In this document: positions 35,992-45,968 of the stretch, in pieces
Layout of the letters: every line of letters begins with the position of its first letter
Numbering within the stretch: the first letter of the stretch is position 1
Source: Ruegeria lacuscaerulensis
GTDB lineage: Bacteria; Pseudomonadota; Alphaproteobacteria; Rhodobacterales; Rhodobacteraceae
DNA length: 64,000 bases
NCBI RefSeq assembly: GCF_013033355.1
Contig: NZ_WQDY01000002.1
Location: 372,001 to 436,000 of the forward strand
Direction of reading: 5' to 3'
The notes under the pieces: generated by a model
Told to the model about the DNA's origin: nothing
The model's database searches: none
Seen by the model: the letters and a program-made list of their open reading frames with translations, nothing else
Position numbers and translations under genes: made by a program

Positions 35992-37408
35992 GGATCTCCT
36001 CCGTCCAGACAGTGTGATCTACGCCCTTACTAAACTCGGGAAATTTGCTTGCGACAAAGCGAGGTTCAAGGTTCTGTCGGCGTTGCGAAAAATAGTCCAT
36101 CGTTAATTTGTATACGGTGCCAGACAGGAGCACTATTGCCACCAAATTGATGGTTGCCATTATTCCCATGGCAGCATCCGCGAAATTGAACACTGTGGCA
36201 ACAGCTTGCACAGCGCCCCAAACAACCATTGCAAGGCAGCCCAAACGCAAGATGTAAATCGGCAGCTTCCCTTCCAATTTTAAGAACGTCATCGCGTTTT
36301 CGGCATATGAGTAGTTGCCAAGTATGGATGTGAAGCCAAAAAAGACGATAGCAATCGCGATAAAGTGGCGACCGATTTCGCCGAGATGGACCGCCGCCGC
36401 GTCTTGAGTCAGTCGCATACCCGTAGGACCATCAATTTCGATTGCGCCCGACAAAAGAATTAGCAATGCAGTTGCCGTCGCGACCAAAATTGTATCCACA
36501 AAACACCCGAATGCCTGAACGAAACCTTGGCTGGAAGGGTGGTGGGGCTCAGGTGTGGCAACCGCTGCAATGTTCGGTGCTGAACCCATGCCCGCTTCGT
36601 TGGAGAAAAGTCCCCGTTTTATGCCGTTAAGGGCAGCAGCCATGACGCCGCCTGTCACGCCTCCGGCAGCTTCTTGAAGGCCAAATGCCCCTGCAACAAT
36701 CGACCACAACATAGCGGGTACTTCGGAAATGTTCAGGACTACCACAACACAGGCAAGCAAGAGGTAGAGACCTGCCATGAGCGGCACGACAATCTCAGCG
36801 AACTTTGCGATGGTCCTTATTCCACCGAATATGACCACGGCTGCGGCTGAGGCCAGCGCTATGCCAACGATCAATTTGTTCAACCCGAACGCGCCCTCGA
36901 AAGCTTCGGCGATCGAGTTGGATTGGACGGCGACAAAAACCAAACCAAAGCTAACAATCAGGCAGATCGAAAAAATGACTCCGGCCCAAGGAGCATTCAA
37001 GGCGTTGGCCATGTAGAACGCTGGGCCTCCTCTGAATCTGCCGTTGGACGATGTGACTTTATAGAGTTGGGCCAAAGTACTTTCAGAATAAGCCGTGGCC
37101 ATTCCAACCAATGCTACGATCCACATCCAAAAGATGGCGCCCGGACCTCCTAAGGTCAGGGCCACAGCTACGCCAGCCAGGTTTCCAGTGCCGACGCGTG
37201 AAGCCAAGCTTACCGTCAGCGCTTGAAACGGAGTAATACCTCTTTTGTCCGTGCTCTTCGAAGACGTGAGTACGCGCACCATTTCCCCAAAATGAAGAAA
37301 CTGAAGTGCGCCAAGACGAATTGTAAAAAAGATACCGGTTCCAAGAAGTCCGTAAATTAATGCGTAGTTCCAAAGAACCGTGTTTATGCCATTAACCAAT
37401 ACTACCAT
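35966..37408 (-). CDS. Sodium:alanine/glutamine symporter (AgcS family)
   Basis: The 480-residue membrane protein has about eleven transmembrane segments and AGCS patterns: GTGIFFTIRLGALQ, VGTGNLAGVAVALTLGGPGA, SNEAGMGSAPNIAA. It is a Na+-coupled importer of a small amino acid. Overlap with glutaminase suggests glutamine as the physiological substrate. AGAGG lies before the ATG. The 392-base region upstream carries a dispersed repeat copy. Confidence 0.92.
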   Translation of the reverse strand: MVVLVNGINTVLWNYALIYGLLGTGIFFTIRLGALQFLHFGEMVRVLTSSKSTDKRGITPFQALTVSLASRVGTGNLAGVAVALTLGGPGAIFWMWIVALVGMATAYSESTLAQLYKVTSSNGRFRGGPAFYMANALNAPWAGVIFSICLIVSFGLVFVAVQSNSIAEAFEGAFGLNKLIVGIALASAAAVVIFGGIRTIAKFAEIVVPLMAGLYLLLACVVVVLNISEVPAMLWSIVAGAFGLQEAAGGVTGGVMAAALNGIKRGLFSNEAGMGSAPNIAAVATPEPHHPSSQGFVQAFGCFVDTILVATATALLILLSGAIEIDGPTGMRLTQDAAAVHLGEIGRHFIAIAIVFFGFTSILGNYSYAENAMTFLKLEGKLPIYILRLGCLAMVVWGAVQAVATVFNFADAAMGIMATINLVAIVLLSGTVYKLTMDYFSQRRQNLEPRFVASKFPEFSKGVDHTVWTEEIHADTQNHR

Positions 37409-37800
37409 AGCACGCCTCTTAATAATTCAAACACTTCCCGGAAGACAAAAAACAGCCTGCCTAGTTTTTCATCATGCACAAAGATGCGAAAATTGTCAGG
37501 AATAAGCTGCGCGGTATCAATAAAAGGTTGACGTGGATAGCACTGAAATTGAGGCACAGGCATATAGCTACGTATCCATTTGGCAATTCGCTCAGCAGTA
37601 GTTCACGCCAAGTGCTGCGAACGACAGCGTCGAACCCAAAGAGGCAAATGCTGCGCTTTATGCGACTGTCCCATTTGATTGGATTCTTCGGAAAGCGGCA
37701 AAGCGTTCGTACAATCCCAGTGCAGCCGACGGCTGCTACTAGCACAAAGCAGAAATGCTTGAAGGGCAGCGTGCTCTTAAGTTGTCCCGCGCTTTTTCAA
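37409..37800. other. Intergenic region with dispersed repeat
   Basis: About 390 bases between the AgcS and L,D-transpeptidase genes. It contains the AgcS promoter side and dispersed repeat copy D; no supported gene. Confidence 0.5.
37588..37641 (+). repeat. Dispersed island repeat, copy D
   Basis: AGCAGTAGTTCACGCCAAG, TGCTGCGAACGACAGCGTCG, AACCCAAAG. Best matched by copy G at 53527-53587. Confidence 0.65.
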
Positions 37801-38781
37801 CTATTTGCAGATAGGCAATTCTAGTGGCCGTTGTTTAGGCAAGGAAGCTCTCCAACTATTTATGATCGGTTGGAGGCTACTTTTGGGCCAGAACTTTGGT
37901 GCGCCTATTGCTTGCAAGCAAGCTGCGTTCCAATAAACTCCTGCCCGCGATAGTGATTTCCCCTTTTTCACAGCCTTAGCGACAGCATTGATATCCTTGG
38001 ACTCCGGGTAGATATACAGGGTCGTCGGATTCCCTTCCACAAGCGCCAATATCTCTTTTGAGGCCGACTGTGACCAGGTTGTGCAGCCATTGCTACGGCC
38101 GCCAGTGTAGTTCACAAGTTTTCCGTAGGGGACATAGCCGTCGTTGTCTGCATGAGTGCTTCGAGGACTTTTGAATCTACATTGCCACTTAAGGAAAACA
38201 GCGGGATGGCCTCCAATGGCGCGCTCGCGAGCATTGCTCGTTTCTCCTTCCCCATCAAACAAAAGAAAGGTGCGGTAGAACGGCTGCGTTTTGCCGGAAT
38301 GACTGTAATAACCTTTGAAGGACTTGCGGGTTTCAGCCGTCACATAGGCACCTCCGGCGGTAAGTTTAGATCCTTCTGCATTGCTGAAGTTCTTCGCGCA
38401 TTGCCGACCATTCGAAAAATTGGCGCCCCTTAGTTTTCGGCCATTTCCATAGCCGGACGAAACCGCTCGGAAAGAATTTTGTGACTCGCAGATGACGTAA
38501 AACCGCTTCGCGGGATTGCCGTTTCTTGCAGTGCTGGGGCGGGTTGCATCCTTGGCAAAGTAGCAGGGGTTCCTTACTTCGCCTCGTCGTACTTTCTCTA
38601 TGTAAAGCGCTCGCGCCCTGTTCAAAACGATCGGCGCGATTTGGCCGTCACCCGTACCCACGTGTTTTTGTAACCACACTGGGACATCTTGCGATATCGC
38701 CTCGACGCGGTCTGGGAGGACGCCCGCCGAGATGGCAATTGTAGTGGCAGTGAGAGCGAGACGGAGTGAATTCGGTAGCAA
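37801..38781 (-). CDS. Exported murein L,D-transpeptidase-like protein (YkuD_2 type)
   Basis: The 326-residue protein has a signal peptide (LRLALTATTIAISAGVL) and a C-terminal region with the catalytic-type sequence GGRSNGCTTWSQ, where the Cys is the expected nucleophile, preceded by AIGGHPAVFLKWQ. This pattern fits the L,D-transpeptidase-like YkuD_2 family, which acts on peptidoglycan peptides in the periplasm. Start is TTG with AGGAG nine bases upstream. It stands alone. Family call moderately sure. Confidence 0.75.
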   Translation of the reverse strand: MLPNSLRLALTATTIAISAGVLPDRVEAISQDVPVWLQKHVGTGDGQIAPIVLNRARALYIEKVRRGEVRNPCYFAKDATRPSTARNGNPAKRFYVICESQNSFRAVSSGYGNGRKLRGANFSNGRQCAKNFSNAEGSKLTAGGAYVTAETRKSFKGYYSHSGKTQPFYRTFLLFDGEGETSNARERAIGGHPAVFLKWQCRFKSPRSTHADNDGYVPYGKLVNYTGGRSNGCTTWSQSASKEILALVEGNPTTLYIYPESKDINAVAKAVKKGKSLSRAGVYWNAACLQAIGAPKFWPKSSLQPIINSWRASLPKQRPLELPICK

Positions 38782-38984
38782 CTGGAGATCTCCTGCTAGA
38801 ATGTCCTCCTGGCCAGTCTAACACAGTTCTTATACTTCACGACGCCAGCCAGGTGTACCAACGAAGCTTCGTGTTGCCACAAATCCCACACTACGTTTAT
38901 TTGGGGGGCTAACACTTTGCGCAATTAGGCTGCCATGTAGCGTAGAATTCTGGACATTCAGAGTTTTGCTTCCAAATAAGTGCT

Positions 38985-39962
38985 ATGACCACACGTCGAA
39001 AGTTCCTGTTCTTAACCGTAACCGCAATGGCTGCTCCATACATAGCGCGGGGACAAACGGTAGCGCTGAATAATGTGATAAGCGGTCTGCCGCAGTTGCA
39101 TTCACTTCAAATTCAACGCGGAGATGAAGTCATTTTCGTTAAGACTCAACAGGGTGCAGGCCTAGACAGGCCAGCTAACATAAAGTCCTGTTCGAAAAGC
39201 ATTGTGGCTCTGTTGCTTGGGACGGCGATCGATCGGCAGGAAATCCCATCTGTAGACGCCACCCTGCGGGAGGTCGCTCCGCAGCTCTTGCCTGCCAATG
39301 CTACACCCGGCACCGAAAGCATAACCATGGAGGACCTAGTGACGCTGCGAGCCGGTCTCGAAAGAACCTCTGGCAGTAACTACGGGGAATGGATCAGCTC
39401 TCCTAACTGGGTCGCGGATGTATTGACACGGCCGATGGTTGCTGAGCCAGGACAACAGATGCTCTATTCCACTGGATCAACTCATGTTCTTGGTGCAGCG
39501 TTGACCGAGGCTGCCGGCCAAAGTCTTTTGACTCTCACGCGTGAGAGGCTGGGAATACCTCTTGGTATTGAGATACCTGCTTGGACGAGAGATCCACAGG
39601 GTTACTACCTAGGAGGCAATGAGATGGCAATTACTCCAAAGTCGATGTTGAAGATCGCGGTGTTGCTTCGGGACCGCGGGGCCTTTGCTGAAAGGCAAAT
39701 TATTCCTGAAAGCTGGGTCTCGGAATCGACCAAGCCATATGGCCGCTCGGCTTTCTCTGGGTTAGACTATGGGTATGGTTGGTTTCTGACCCCTTCGGGT
39801 TATGCTTTGGCGCGTGGGTACGGAGGGCAAATTTTAGCTGCTCATACTGACCGAAACTTAGCCGTAGCAATCACATCTGATCCTACTCGTCCTGCTCGTT
39901 CCGGAGGATACTTTGGAGAATTGGTAAGATTATTGGACGGTCCAATCTTGAACGCCACCTAA
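38985..39962 (+). CDS. Tat-exported serine hydrolase (beta-lactamase class C family)
   Basis: The 325-residue protein has a twin-arginine signal (TTRRKFLFL) and the class C-like SxxK motif with S68 (SCSK), plus YSTGSTHVLG as the second motif. Members include penicillin-binding protein-like peptidases and esterases. Export through Tat suggests folding, or cofactor handling, before translocation. Monocistronic. Substrate unknown. Confidence 0.85.
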   Translation: MTTRRKFLFLTVTAMAAPYIARGQTVALNNVISGLPQLHSLQIQRGDEVIFVKTQQGAGLDRPANIKSCSKSIVALLLGTAIDRQEIPSVDATLREVAPQLLPANATPGTESITMEDLVTLRAGLERTSGSNYGEWISSPNWVADVLTRPMVAEPGQQMLYSTGSTHVLGAALTEAAGQSLLTLTRERLGIPLGIEIPAWTRDPQGYYLGGNEMAITPKSMLKIAVLLRDRGAFAERQIIPESWVSESTKPYGRSAFSGLDYGYGWFLTPSGYALARGYGGQILAAHTDRNLAVAITSDPTRPARSGGYFGELVRLLDGPILNAT

Positions 39963-40037
39963 TTAGAACTTTCTGTGAAAGTCGCCGAGTGCGTTACAAG
40001 GGTCAATATCCGCAACGGGGGCGTAGCGCATTAATGT

Positions 40038-40083
40038 CGTCGATTTTCCTTGATTGAGCCCCATCTAGTTGAGGAAATCGACG
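40038..40083. repeat. Inverted repeat
   Basis: CGTCGATTTTCCT (40038-40050) and AGGAAATCGACG (40072-40083) pair with one bulged base around a 21-base loop. No T run follows. Confidence 0.6.
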
Positions 40084-40253
40084 TGGAATTTAATGGCCAC
40101 GTCGACAACACGGTCATACCCAGATTGGATGGAGCTCGCCGGATTTCCTCCTCCAAGTTCGGCGAGCAATTGAAAAAAACCTTTCCAGAAACAACTATAA
40201 CTGAATGGCTCTCGCAGCCAACATTAACCAAGGCTGTACGATCACAGTTAAAA

Positions 40254-40315
40254 GTCGGCTTTGTCCGCAGAGCGGTCATTAGCGAAAAATCTGCGAACGT
40301 CTGCACCGAGCCCTA
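40254..40315 (+). repeat. Dispersed island repeat, copy E
   Basis: GTCGGCTTTGTCCGCAGAGC, GGTCATTAGCG, then CTGCGAACGTCTGCACCGAG and CCC. This copy has the clearest head sequence of the family. Confidence 0.7.
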
Positions 40316-40472
40316 AGTTCAAATTTCTGCACCTTGCATCGATGCCGGAAGTTAAGAAGAAAACTGTCGTTGAGAGTTCTATTCAAACCGGACCTTCTTC
40401 ACTTTTTGGGTTGTGCTTTTGCTCCCAAGGGGTGTCTCATACAAATTGTAATGTGATCATTGGATCTTAGCC

Positions 40473-41174
40473 GTGTTCGACGCGTCGACATACCTCGCGA
40501 TAACATCGATTGCAGTCATCGGCACTGTTCACGTCTTCTGCGTGTCTTTTTACCGGAGATTCCCCGCCCTAGCAGGCTGGCTTTCTGATTTTTCATCTGG
40601 GATCGGACTTGGCTATGCTTTCCTTTTCTTACTGCCAAAAATCGGTGAATTGTCGGCCGATTTGGCTGCAAATGGGAAATGGGAAAACTCGCTGTTCGGT
40701 TATTCGCTCCTAGGATTTCTCATTTACTACTTGCTGGAAGCCAGTCGCGACACGGGGGCCGATAACAGGTTGTCGCTTGGCTTGGACACAGTGGCACTTG
40801 GAACCTATAATTGCTTGCTTGCCATTACCGTCATGCAAACGACGGGAACATCACCTGAGCTGTACGCTGTTGGAACGTTGGCCTATTCATTGCATTTGTT
40901 TGGGGTGAATATCTTTCTCTATAAGACCCACCCCGGACACATGTCTGGATGGCTACGCGCATACTTTGTCGCGTCGCTTGCAGTCGGCATATTGATCGGC
41001 CTCAACGCGGACAAAAGTAGCATGATCTATTCAATTGCGACTGGGTTAACAGGGGGTGTGATCATAGCCCTGTCTCTTCGGGTTAAACTACCCAGCCTTT
41101 CGGCAGTGAATACAAAAGCTCTGTTGATTGGTGTGGTGTTTGCTGCGGTCGCAGTCGAGGTCACCCGGTACTAA
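40473..41174 (+). CDS. Seven-helix integral membrane protein, unrecognised
   Basis: The 233-residue protein starts with GTG and has about seven hydrophobic segments (for example AITSIAVIGTVHVFCVSFY, YAFLFLLPKIGEL, GVVFAAVAVEVTRY). It carries an early LLPKI-type segment slightly like ZIP metal transporters, but the histidine-rich loop and HN/E motifs of that family are not evident. I do not assign a function. No neighbour shares its transcript. Confidence 0.65.
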   Translation: MFDASTYLAITSIAVIGTVHVFCVSFYRRFPALAGWLSDFSSGIGLGYAFLFLLPKIGELSADLAANGKWENSLFGYSLLGFLIYYLLEASRDTGADNRLSLGLDTVALGTYNCLLAITVMQTTGTSPELYAVGTLAYSLHLFGVNIFLYKTHPGHMSGWLRAYFVASLAVGILIGLNADKSSMIYSIATGLTGGVIIALSLRVKLPSLSAVNTKALLIGVVFAAVAVEVTRY

Positions 41175-41250
41175 CCCGACACTGTTAAGTCTTTTCGTAG
41201 TATAAGCCGAGCCATTTGGCTCAGCTTACTAGATTAAGATAATCTGAAAT

Positions 41251-42531
41251 TCATTTACTCAAAGTCTCTGCAATGCCTTTCATCGCAACCATCGAGTCCA
41301 GATACATAGGCGTATTTTGAACGTCTGGCTGGCTTGATAGCTTCACCATAACCACATTGGCTTTTTGGTTCACATACAACAGCTGCCCATAGACACCAAT
41401 GCCGTAAAACGCACCTTTTTCTCTATCTTTGACCCAAACTTGATTACGGTAGTGGAAGCCTTCAAACACCTCTGCGTATGCACTTTTCTCATAAGCTGCG
41501 ATGACGTCATCATTTGCTTGAATCGTGTCAGCTATCCAATCTGGAGGAATAACCTGAGTGTCGTTAACCTTTCCGTTGTCCAGCATCATTATGCCAAATC
41601 ACAATAGGTCACGAGAGCTGGTAAATAACCCACCACTCGTTTGCACAATCCTTTTGGGCCCTAGTTCGCTATATGCAGGGTCTTGAGCACCGATGTCCTG
41701 CCACAATTCGGCCAGTACATCCAAATAGCTCTCGCCGGTCGCCGACTCGATAACCATACCCAGCAGCGCAGATAGCACTGAACGGTAATTATAAACTTCA
41801 CCGTCTTCTACCAAGGTCTCGCGATCACTCAGAGAAATCATGTATTCCTTAACGCCAGACTCTGTATCACAAACTTCTACTTTTTCTGAGAGGTCCTGAC
41901 CAAACGCACAGAACAGATCACCGGCATCGTCTAAGTAGCCGCTAGACGCATCTTTCCAATCAACAGAAGCGGTCATATCAAGGAGATGTCTAACCGTTGT
42001 ATTTTTGAATGCTGGGCCTTCCAACTCTGGCAGGTATTCGGTGATCAGCTTTTTCGGATCTAGTTCTCCCGCCTCAACCGCCAGCCCTGCTGCCATACCC
42101 AACACTGTCTTGGTGATCGAGTGAATGCGGTGAGGCGTATCAGCTCTCATGCCATTGAAGTACTTTTCAGCGACCAATTTGCCATCGTGATAAATCAAAA
42201 AGCTATCTGTATGCGTTTGATGCAACCAATCGTTGATGTTCTGTTCTTCATTATTGCTAGCTGTGAAAACAAAAGTCTCAAGCTCAGTTGGGTATGACGC
42301 TTTTTCCAAAGTGCGTACCCAATCTGACGGTGGAACTCGTGCTAATTCGCCAAATACATTTGTGCCTTCAAATATCCAAGGGCTTCTATCTACAGACTCA
42401 ACGGTTTCATCCCAGAAATATCCAGCCTCTGCGCTTGCTGGTTGTGTAGAAGCAGTAAATACCGCACCGGAAGCCAAAAGAGCGATAGCAATAGCGGAAG
42501 TCGCTAACAGCTTGTTTGCACTTCTTTTCAT
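41251..42531 (-). pseudogene. Class C beta-lactamase-family serine hydrolase with in-frame TGA
   Basis: The signal peptide (KLLATSAIAIALLASGAVFT) and hydrolase domain (SxxK in HSITKTVLG, then EVYNYRSVLSALLGM) read up to TSGGLFTSSRDLL, where TGA interrupts at 41599-41601. The same frame then continues FGIMMLDNGKVNDTQVIPPDW to 41251. In intact relatives an Arg follows this Leu, so a CGA to TGA change fits. The start at 42531 has GGAG upstream. Lower GC than neighbours suggests transfer from another lineage. Confidence 0.75.
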
Positions 42532-42558
42532 TTTGGGGATCTCCGTCCGACTAGACAA

Positions 42559-42960
42559 TTTCTAAGCAATCCAGCCACGCTTCAGCTCTGGTGTCTAGCC
42601 CCTTGTGTTTGGGCCAGAGGCTGTCAAAGGACTGCTAATTAATCTCAGGTAGGACAGTTTATTAGTCGCAAACGACGGATGGCAGATACTGTGCGTTAGT
42701 CGCCTTGAGCAATGCCCGCTTCGTACGCATCTCGGAGGATGTATAGCTCGAAATGAAGGTCCGCTTCGGTGTGAGACCGGTAATTGGAAAGCGATGAGCA
42801 TTAGGCGGTTTTGTCCGCAGAGCCGTCATTCGTTGAAAATTACTCCATGTCTCATGTGCGAGACTTAGCGGCCATTCGCTGCTCTGCCACAATTTGTGTC
42901 TGTCCCAACTCACAGGATCAGGACTAATCTGCCATATAGAAAATCGGGTGACTTCCCCAT
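42559..42960. other. Intergenic region with dispersed repeat
   Basis: About 400 bases between two minus-strand genes. The right part holds dispersed repeat copy F; the remainder shows nothing recognised. Confidence 0.5.
42803..42887 (+). repeat. Dispersed island repeat, copy F
   Basis: GGCGGTTTTGTCCGCAGAGC, CGTCATTCGTTG, and further on GACTTAGCGGCCATTCGCTG and CTCTGCC. The two outer halves are partly inverse complements. Confidence 0.6.
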
Positions 42961-43386
42961 CTACTGATATCCGTCTGGGTCGTTAGGAGTGTTTAGTAAT
43001 GTGCCTTCAAACGCGTCGAGATTATCATTCATTTGAAGCCAAGGCAGCTTGCTTTGCTTGTTTACATGAAAAGTCGGTTTGAAATCTTCCGGGTTTTCGA
43101 GTGACGCAGCATAAAGGTGCATACCACCCGGATAGTGATCGGCTTCAAATCCAATGGGTGACCCGCAAAACCCACAAAAGTGCCGGAAAACGCCTTTGGA
43201 ACTTTCGTAAGTGCGGGGTTTGTCACCGGTCCACTCAAAGTTCTCTATCGGCACACCAAGCCACGCAACCACCGGCGCCGCACAATTCCGACGACAGTCA
43301 TCACAGTGGCAATAGCATGCCCATGTTTGATTACCCTGGAAGACCCAGGTTGTTTTTTTACACAGACAATACCCGCGCGTCGCCAT
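42961..43386 (-). CDS. GFA/CENP-V domain zinc protein
   Basis: The 141-residue protein has the GFA-family zinc ligands: CLCKK near the N-terminus, CYCHCDDCRR, and HFCGFCGSP. Members are named for glutathione-dependent formaldehyde activation, but most are uncharacterised and that activity should not be assumed. Length is typical. It is alone on the minus strand with a repeat-bearing gap downstream. Confidence 0.88.
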   Translation of the reverse strand: MATRGYCLCKKTTWVFQGNQTWACYCHCDDCRRNCAAPVVAWLGVPIENFEWTGDKPRTYESSKGVFRHFCGFCGSPIGFEADHYPGGMHLYAASLENPEDFKPTFHVNKQSKLPWLQMNDNLDAFEGTLLNTPNDPDGYQ

Positions 43387-44033
43387 TCGTTTTGCTCCTA
43401 ACCTCCCTAAGCATAAGAATCTGTTGTTTTTTTGATGAGTAATTTTGGACGTTTCATCAGCAGAAAACGTCGGAGCTCAAGGTCAATTCGGGCTTGAAAC
43501 AGACGTCCGACAGCGTTGGTTGGATGGCCGGTACTATGTTCCATCGGGAACCTCTCAAGCGGTGTCTGAAACCTCGCGAGGCCGAGTTGGGGATAGTTTA
43601 GCGCACGCGAGGCCCCACTCAGACAGCGTTAAAAGCCGTGCAGACTAAGCTGGCTCAACGTCACTCACTACCGACGAACCAGCAACGTGGGTACCTTACT
43701 CTTGGACCGCAAGTGACCGTAAAGGTAAAGTGTTAGATCACAAAGGCAGTCTGCTTTTTGCAAGGGTAGCCAACGAATTAGACTGCAGATTAAGAGCGTC
43801 AATACTGTTTTTTCGGCCGTACGTTGCCTCTCCATCTCTGAAGTTTGCTTTGGCTAATGGCAGCGATACCTTGCAGAGCGGCAAAACGACATCCGATGAG
43901 TGTTCGTCATGGGCTCGAAGCAGTTTTTCTCCACGTTGCATGCTAATGACTGAACCAAACCCGGTTTTGACTTCCAGTTTTCCTGGTTCAATGCGGTCGA
44001 AAATATCTTGTGGATACCTACTAGAGTGCCAAC
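43387..44033. other. Gene-poor intergenic region
   Basis: About 650 bases with no supported gene. Small frames at 43445-43648 (plus) and 43738-44037 (minus) lack domains and ribosome binding sites. The stretch near 43460-43490 (GTCGGAGCTCAAGGTCAATT) may be a very degenerate dispersed repeat. Confidence 0.5.
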
Positions 44034-44921
44034 TCACAGATAAACACGTTGGCTATCTGCTGCTTCCACTAGCGCCGTCGTAACTGCGTCGATCATTTTG
44101 GAGTGAGGCGACGCCGTCATACTCGCCAAGCCAACAATGCGTTCTGGTCCATTCTGTTCAAGGGGGATCCTTTTGAGCCGCAGATGGTCATATGCAGCTA
44201 AACGGCTGTCTGGTATGATTGATACGCCAAGTTCAGCGGCGACCATACTTGAGATTGCTTCAAGACTTTCAAGCTCCATAGCGTCTTTGACTTCAATGCC
44301 TTTCCTTTGCAGCCAAGTCTCGATTTGCCTTCCCACAACCGCATCACGCGTAAAACGAATAAACGGTGAAGCACTAAGCAGTTCTCTTGAAGATAAATCT
44401 GGGGTGTTTTCCGAGACAAGCAGGACCAATTTTTCGGATACAATTTCAGAGAATTCCAACGTGTTTGGCAGAATATCCGGTCGGGAGATGATCGCCGCTT
44501 GGATCTGCCCGCGGTCTAATTGTAGCAAAAGCTGATTGGTCAAACCTGGAACAATCCGTACAAGGATATCCGGATGCACGGACTTTAGCGTCGCTAGCGC
44601 AGTCGGCACTAATCCAGTCAGGGTCGTTGGAACGGCACCCAAAGTTATTTCACCAGAGAGTTCGTTGTTCGACTTCACCCTTTCCGCCAAACCGTCATAT
44701 GCGGCCACCACCGCAGCAGCCTCACCGACGAACGTTAGCCCGGTATGAGTAAGTTTGGGCGACTTGGATGATCGGTCAAATAAATCGAGCCCCAACGCGA
44801 CTTCCAGATTCCGCATCTGGTGACTGACCGCCGACGGAGTTAGATGCTCCGCCTCTGACGCGGCACGGAAGCTACCATGTCGATGAACTGCGATTAGAGT
44901 TCGCAGTGCCCGAATGCTCAT
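44034..44921 (-). CDS. LysR family transcriptional regulator (divergent from TauD)
   Basis: The 295-residue regulator has the LysR helix-turn-helix (SFRAASEAEHLTPSAVSHQMRNLE) and a periplasmic-binding-like effector domain. The ATG at 44921 (MSIRALRTL) is preferred over 44957 because GAGG lies upstream and the HTH then starts at the usual position. It is divergent from a TauD-family dioxygenase gene and most likely controls it. Confidence 0.9.
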   Translation of the reverse strand: MSIRALRTLIAVHRHGSFRAASEAEHLTPSAVSHQMRNLEVALGLDLFDRSSKSPKLTHTGLTFVGEAAAVVAAYDGLAERVKSNNELSGEITLGAVPTTLTGLVPTALATLKSVHPDILVRIVPGLTNQLLLQLDRGQIQAAIISRPDILPNTLEFSEIVSEKLVLLVSENTPDLSSRELLSASPFIRFTRDAVVGRQIETWLQRKGIEVKDAMELESLEAISSMVAAELGVSIIPDSRLAAYDHLRLKRIPLEQNGPERIVGLASMTASPHSKMIDAVTTALVEAADSQRVYL

Positions 44922-45065
44922 TCCGATAACCTCGCCACCGCTTAAATCGTGATCCATACGTGAAAGTATTTCACGAATTTGTCAAAGATTTTTCGTTTTT
45001 GTTCATTTTTGTTGATGTGTACCATGCACACAGCACGCCTTATGAAACCAAACCCAGAGGTGCTT

Positions 45066-45914
45066 ATGGTTGCTCCCAAATCCAACACCTATACTTCCAT
45101 CGTCGCCAAACCCTTCGCTCCAAACCTCGGGGCTGAGATCTACGGGGTCGACCTAAGCCGGCCTGTGCCTGACAACCAGTTTGCAGAGATCTGCGACGCT
45201 TTTCACACCTACCAGGTGCTGTTCTTCAAAGAGCAAAAGGAAATACCACCAGCGCAGCACATTGATTTTGGGAAACGCTTTGGGCCGCTTCACGCTCACC
45301 CCGCCGCCCCAACGATGGACGGGTATCCGGAGATTTTCGAAATACATGCAACTAAGAATTCCAAGGTAGCAAACGGTGAGTTCTGGCACTCTGACGTCTC
45401 TTGCGATGAGACACCCCCCCTTGGAACTATGCTGCAAATCCATATCGCCCCTCCTTGTGGCGGGGACACTATGTTCAGTGATATGTATGCGGCCTACGAC
45501 GATCTTTCTGAACCGATAAAAGATATGATCGACGGGTTATCTGCACTTCATAGTTCCGAGCATATATACAAAGGCCGCTATAGCGACCGGGGGCAAAAAG
45601 ACAGCGAAATTGACTGTCCCGAAGCAGTTCATCCGATCGTTAGGACTCATCCGGAAACGGGCCGGAAATCGCTGTTTGTGAATCGAACATTTACAACAAA
45701 GATTTTGGGCTTGTCGGCCAAGGAAAGCAACGCGATCCTCAACATGCTTTTCGAGCATGCGGAGCAGATCAACTATCAAATCCGGTTCAGGTGGTCGCTG
45801 AACGACATGGCCTTTTGGGACAACCGGTGTTGTATGCATCGTGCGATCTGGGACTATTGGCCCGCAGAGCGAAAAGGGCGACGCGTAACCGTGAAAGGCG
45901 ATAGACCTGTCTAG
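45066..45914 (+). CDS. TauD/TfdA-family 2-oxoglutarate-dependent dioxygenase
   Basis: The 282-residue non-haem Fe(II) enzyme has the HxD pair in FWHSDVSCDETPPLGTML, distal His in WDNRCCMHRAIWDY and the 2-oxoglutarate-binding Arg near RKGRRVTVKGDRP. Members oxidise sulfonates (taurine), aryloxyacetates or related acids. The ATG at 45066 has AGAGGTG upstream; a longer frame from 44979 is less likely. A Zn-dehydrogenase remnant lies 54 bases downstream, so an oxidised aldehyde or alcohol product may once have been processed by it. Confidence 0.9.
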   Translation: MVAPKSNTYTSIVAKPFAPNLGAEIYGVDLSRPVPDNQFAEICDAFHTYQVLFFKEQKEIPPAQHIDFGKRFGPLHAHPAAPTMDGYPEIFEIHATKNSKVANGEFWHSDVSCDETPPLGTMLQIHIAPPCGGDTMFSDMYAAYDDLSEPIKDMIDGLSALHSSEHIYKGRYSDRGQKDSEIDCPEAVHPIVRTHPETGRKSLFVNRTFTTKILGLSAKESNAILNMLFEHAEQINYQIRFRWSLNDMAFWDNRCCMHRAIWDYWPAERKGRRVTVKGDRPV

Positions 45915-45968
45915 ACTCGACCGAACCGAATTGCTCGATCAAAGAAACCAGATCTTTAGGAGCGCCAA

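Larger units (their letters stand above)
39963..40472. other. Intergenic region with hairpin and dispersed repeat
   Basis: About 510 bases. An inverted repeat is at 40038-40083 and repeat copy E at 40254-40315. A frame at 40050-40316 runs through both and shows no domain, so it is not called. Confidence 0.5.

Noticed and set aside
40050..40316. An 88-codon plus-strand frame
   Set aside because: It crosses the inverted repeat and dispersed repeat copy E and has no domain or clear start signal.
31154..41601. Selenocysteine reading of the in-frame TGA codons at 31154 and 41599
   Set aside because: No SECIS-like hairpin or selenoprotein family match follows either codon, and the sites fit Trp and Arg codons changed by one base.
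43738..44037. A 99-codon frame overlapping the stop of the 44.0-44.9 kb LysR gene
   Set aside because: GTG start, no ribosome site and no domain; the overlap seems accidental.
44979..45065. N-terminal extension of the TauD-family protein
   Set aside because: Family members begin close to the ATG at 45066, which has a good ribosome site; the upstream residues look like leader DNA.
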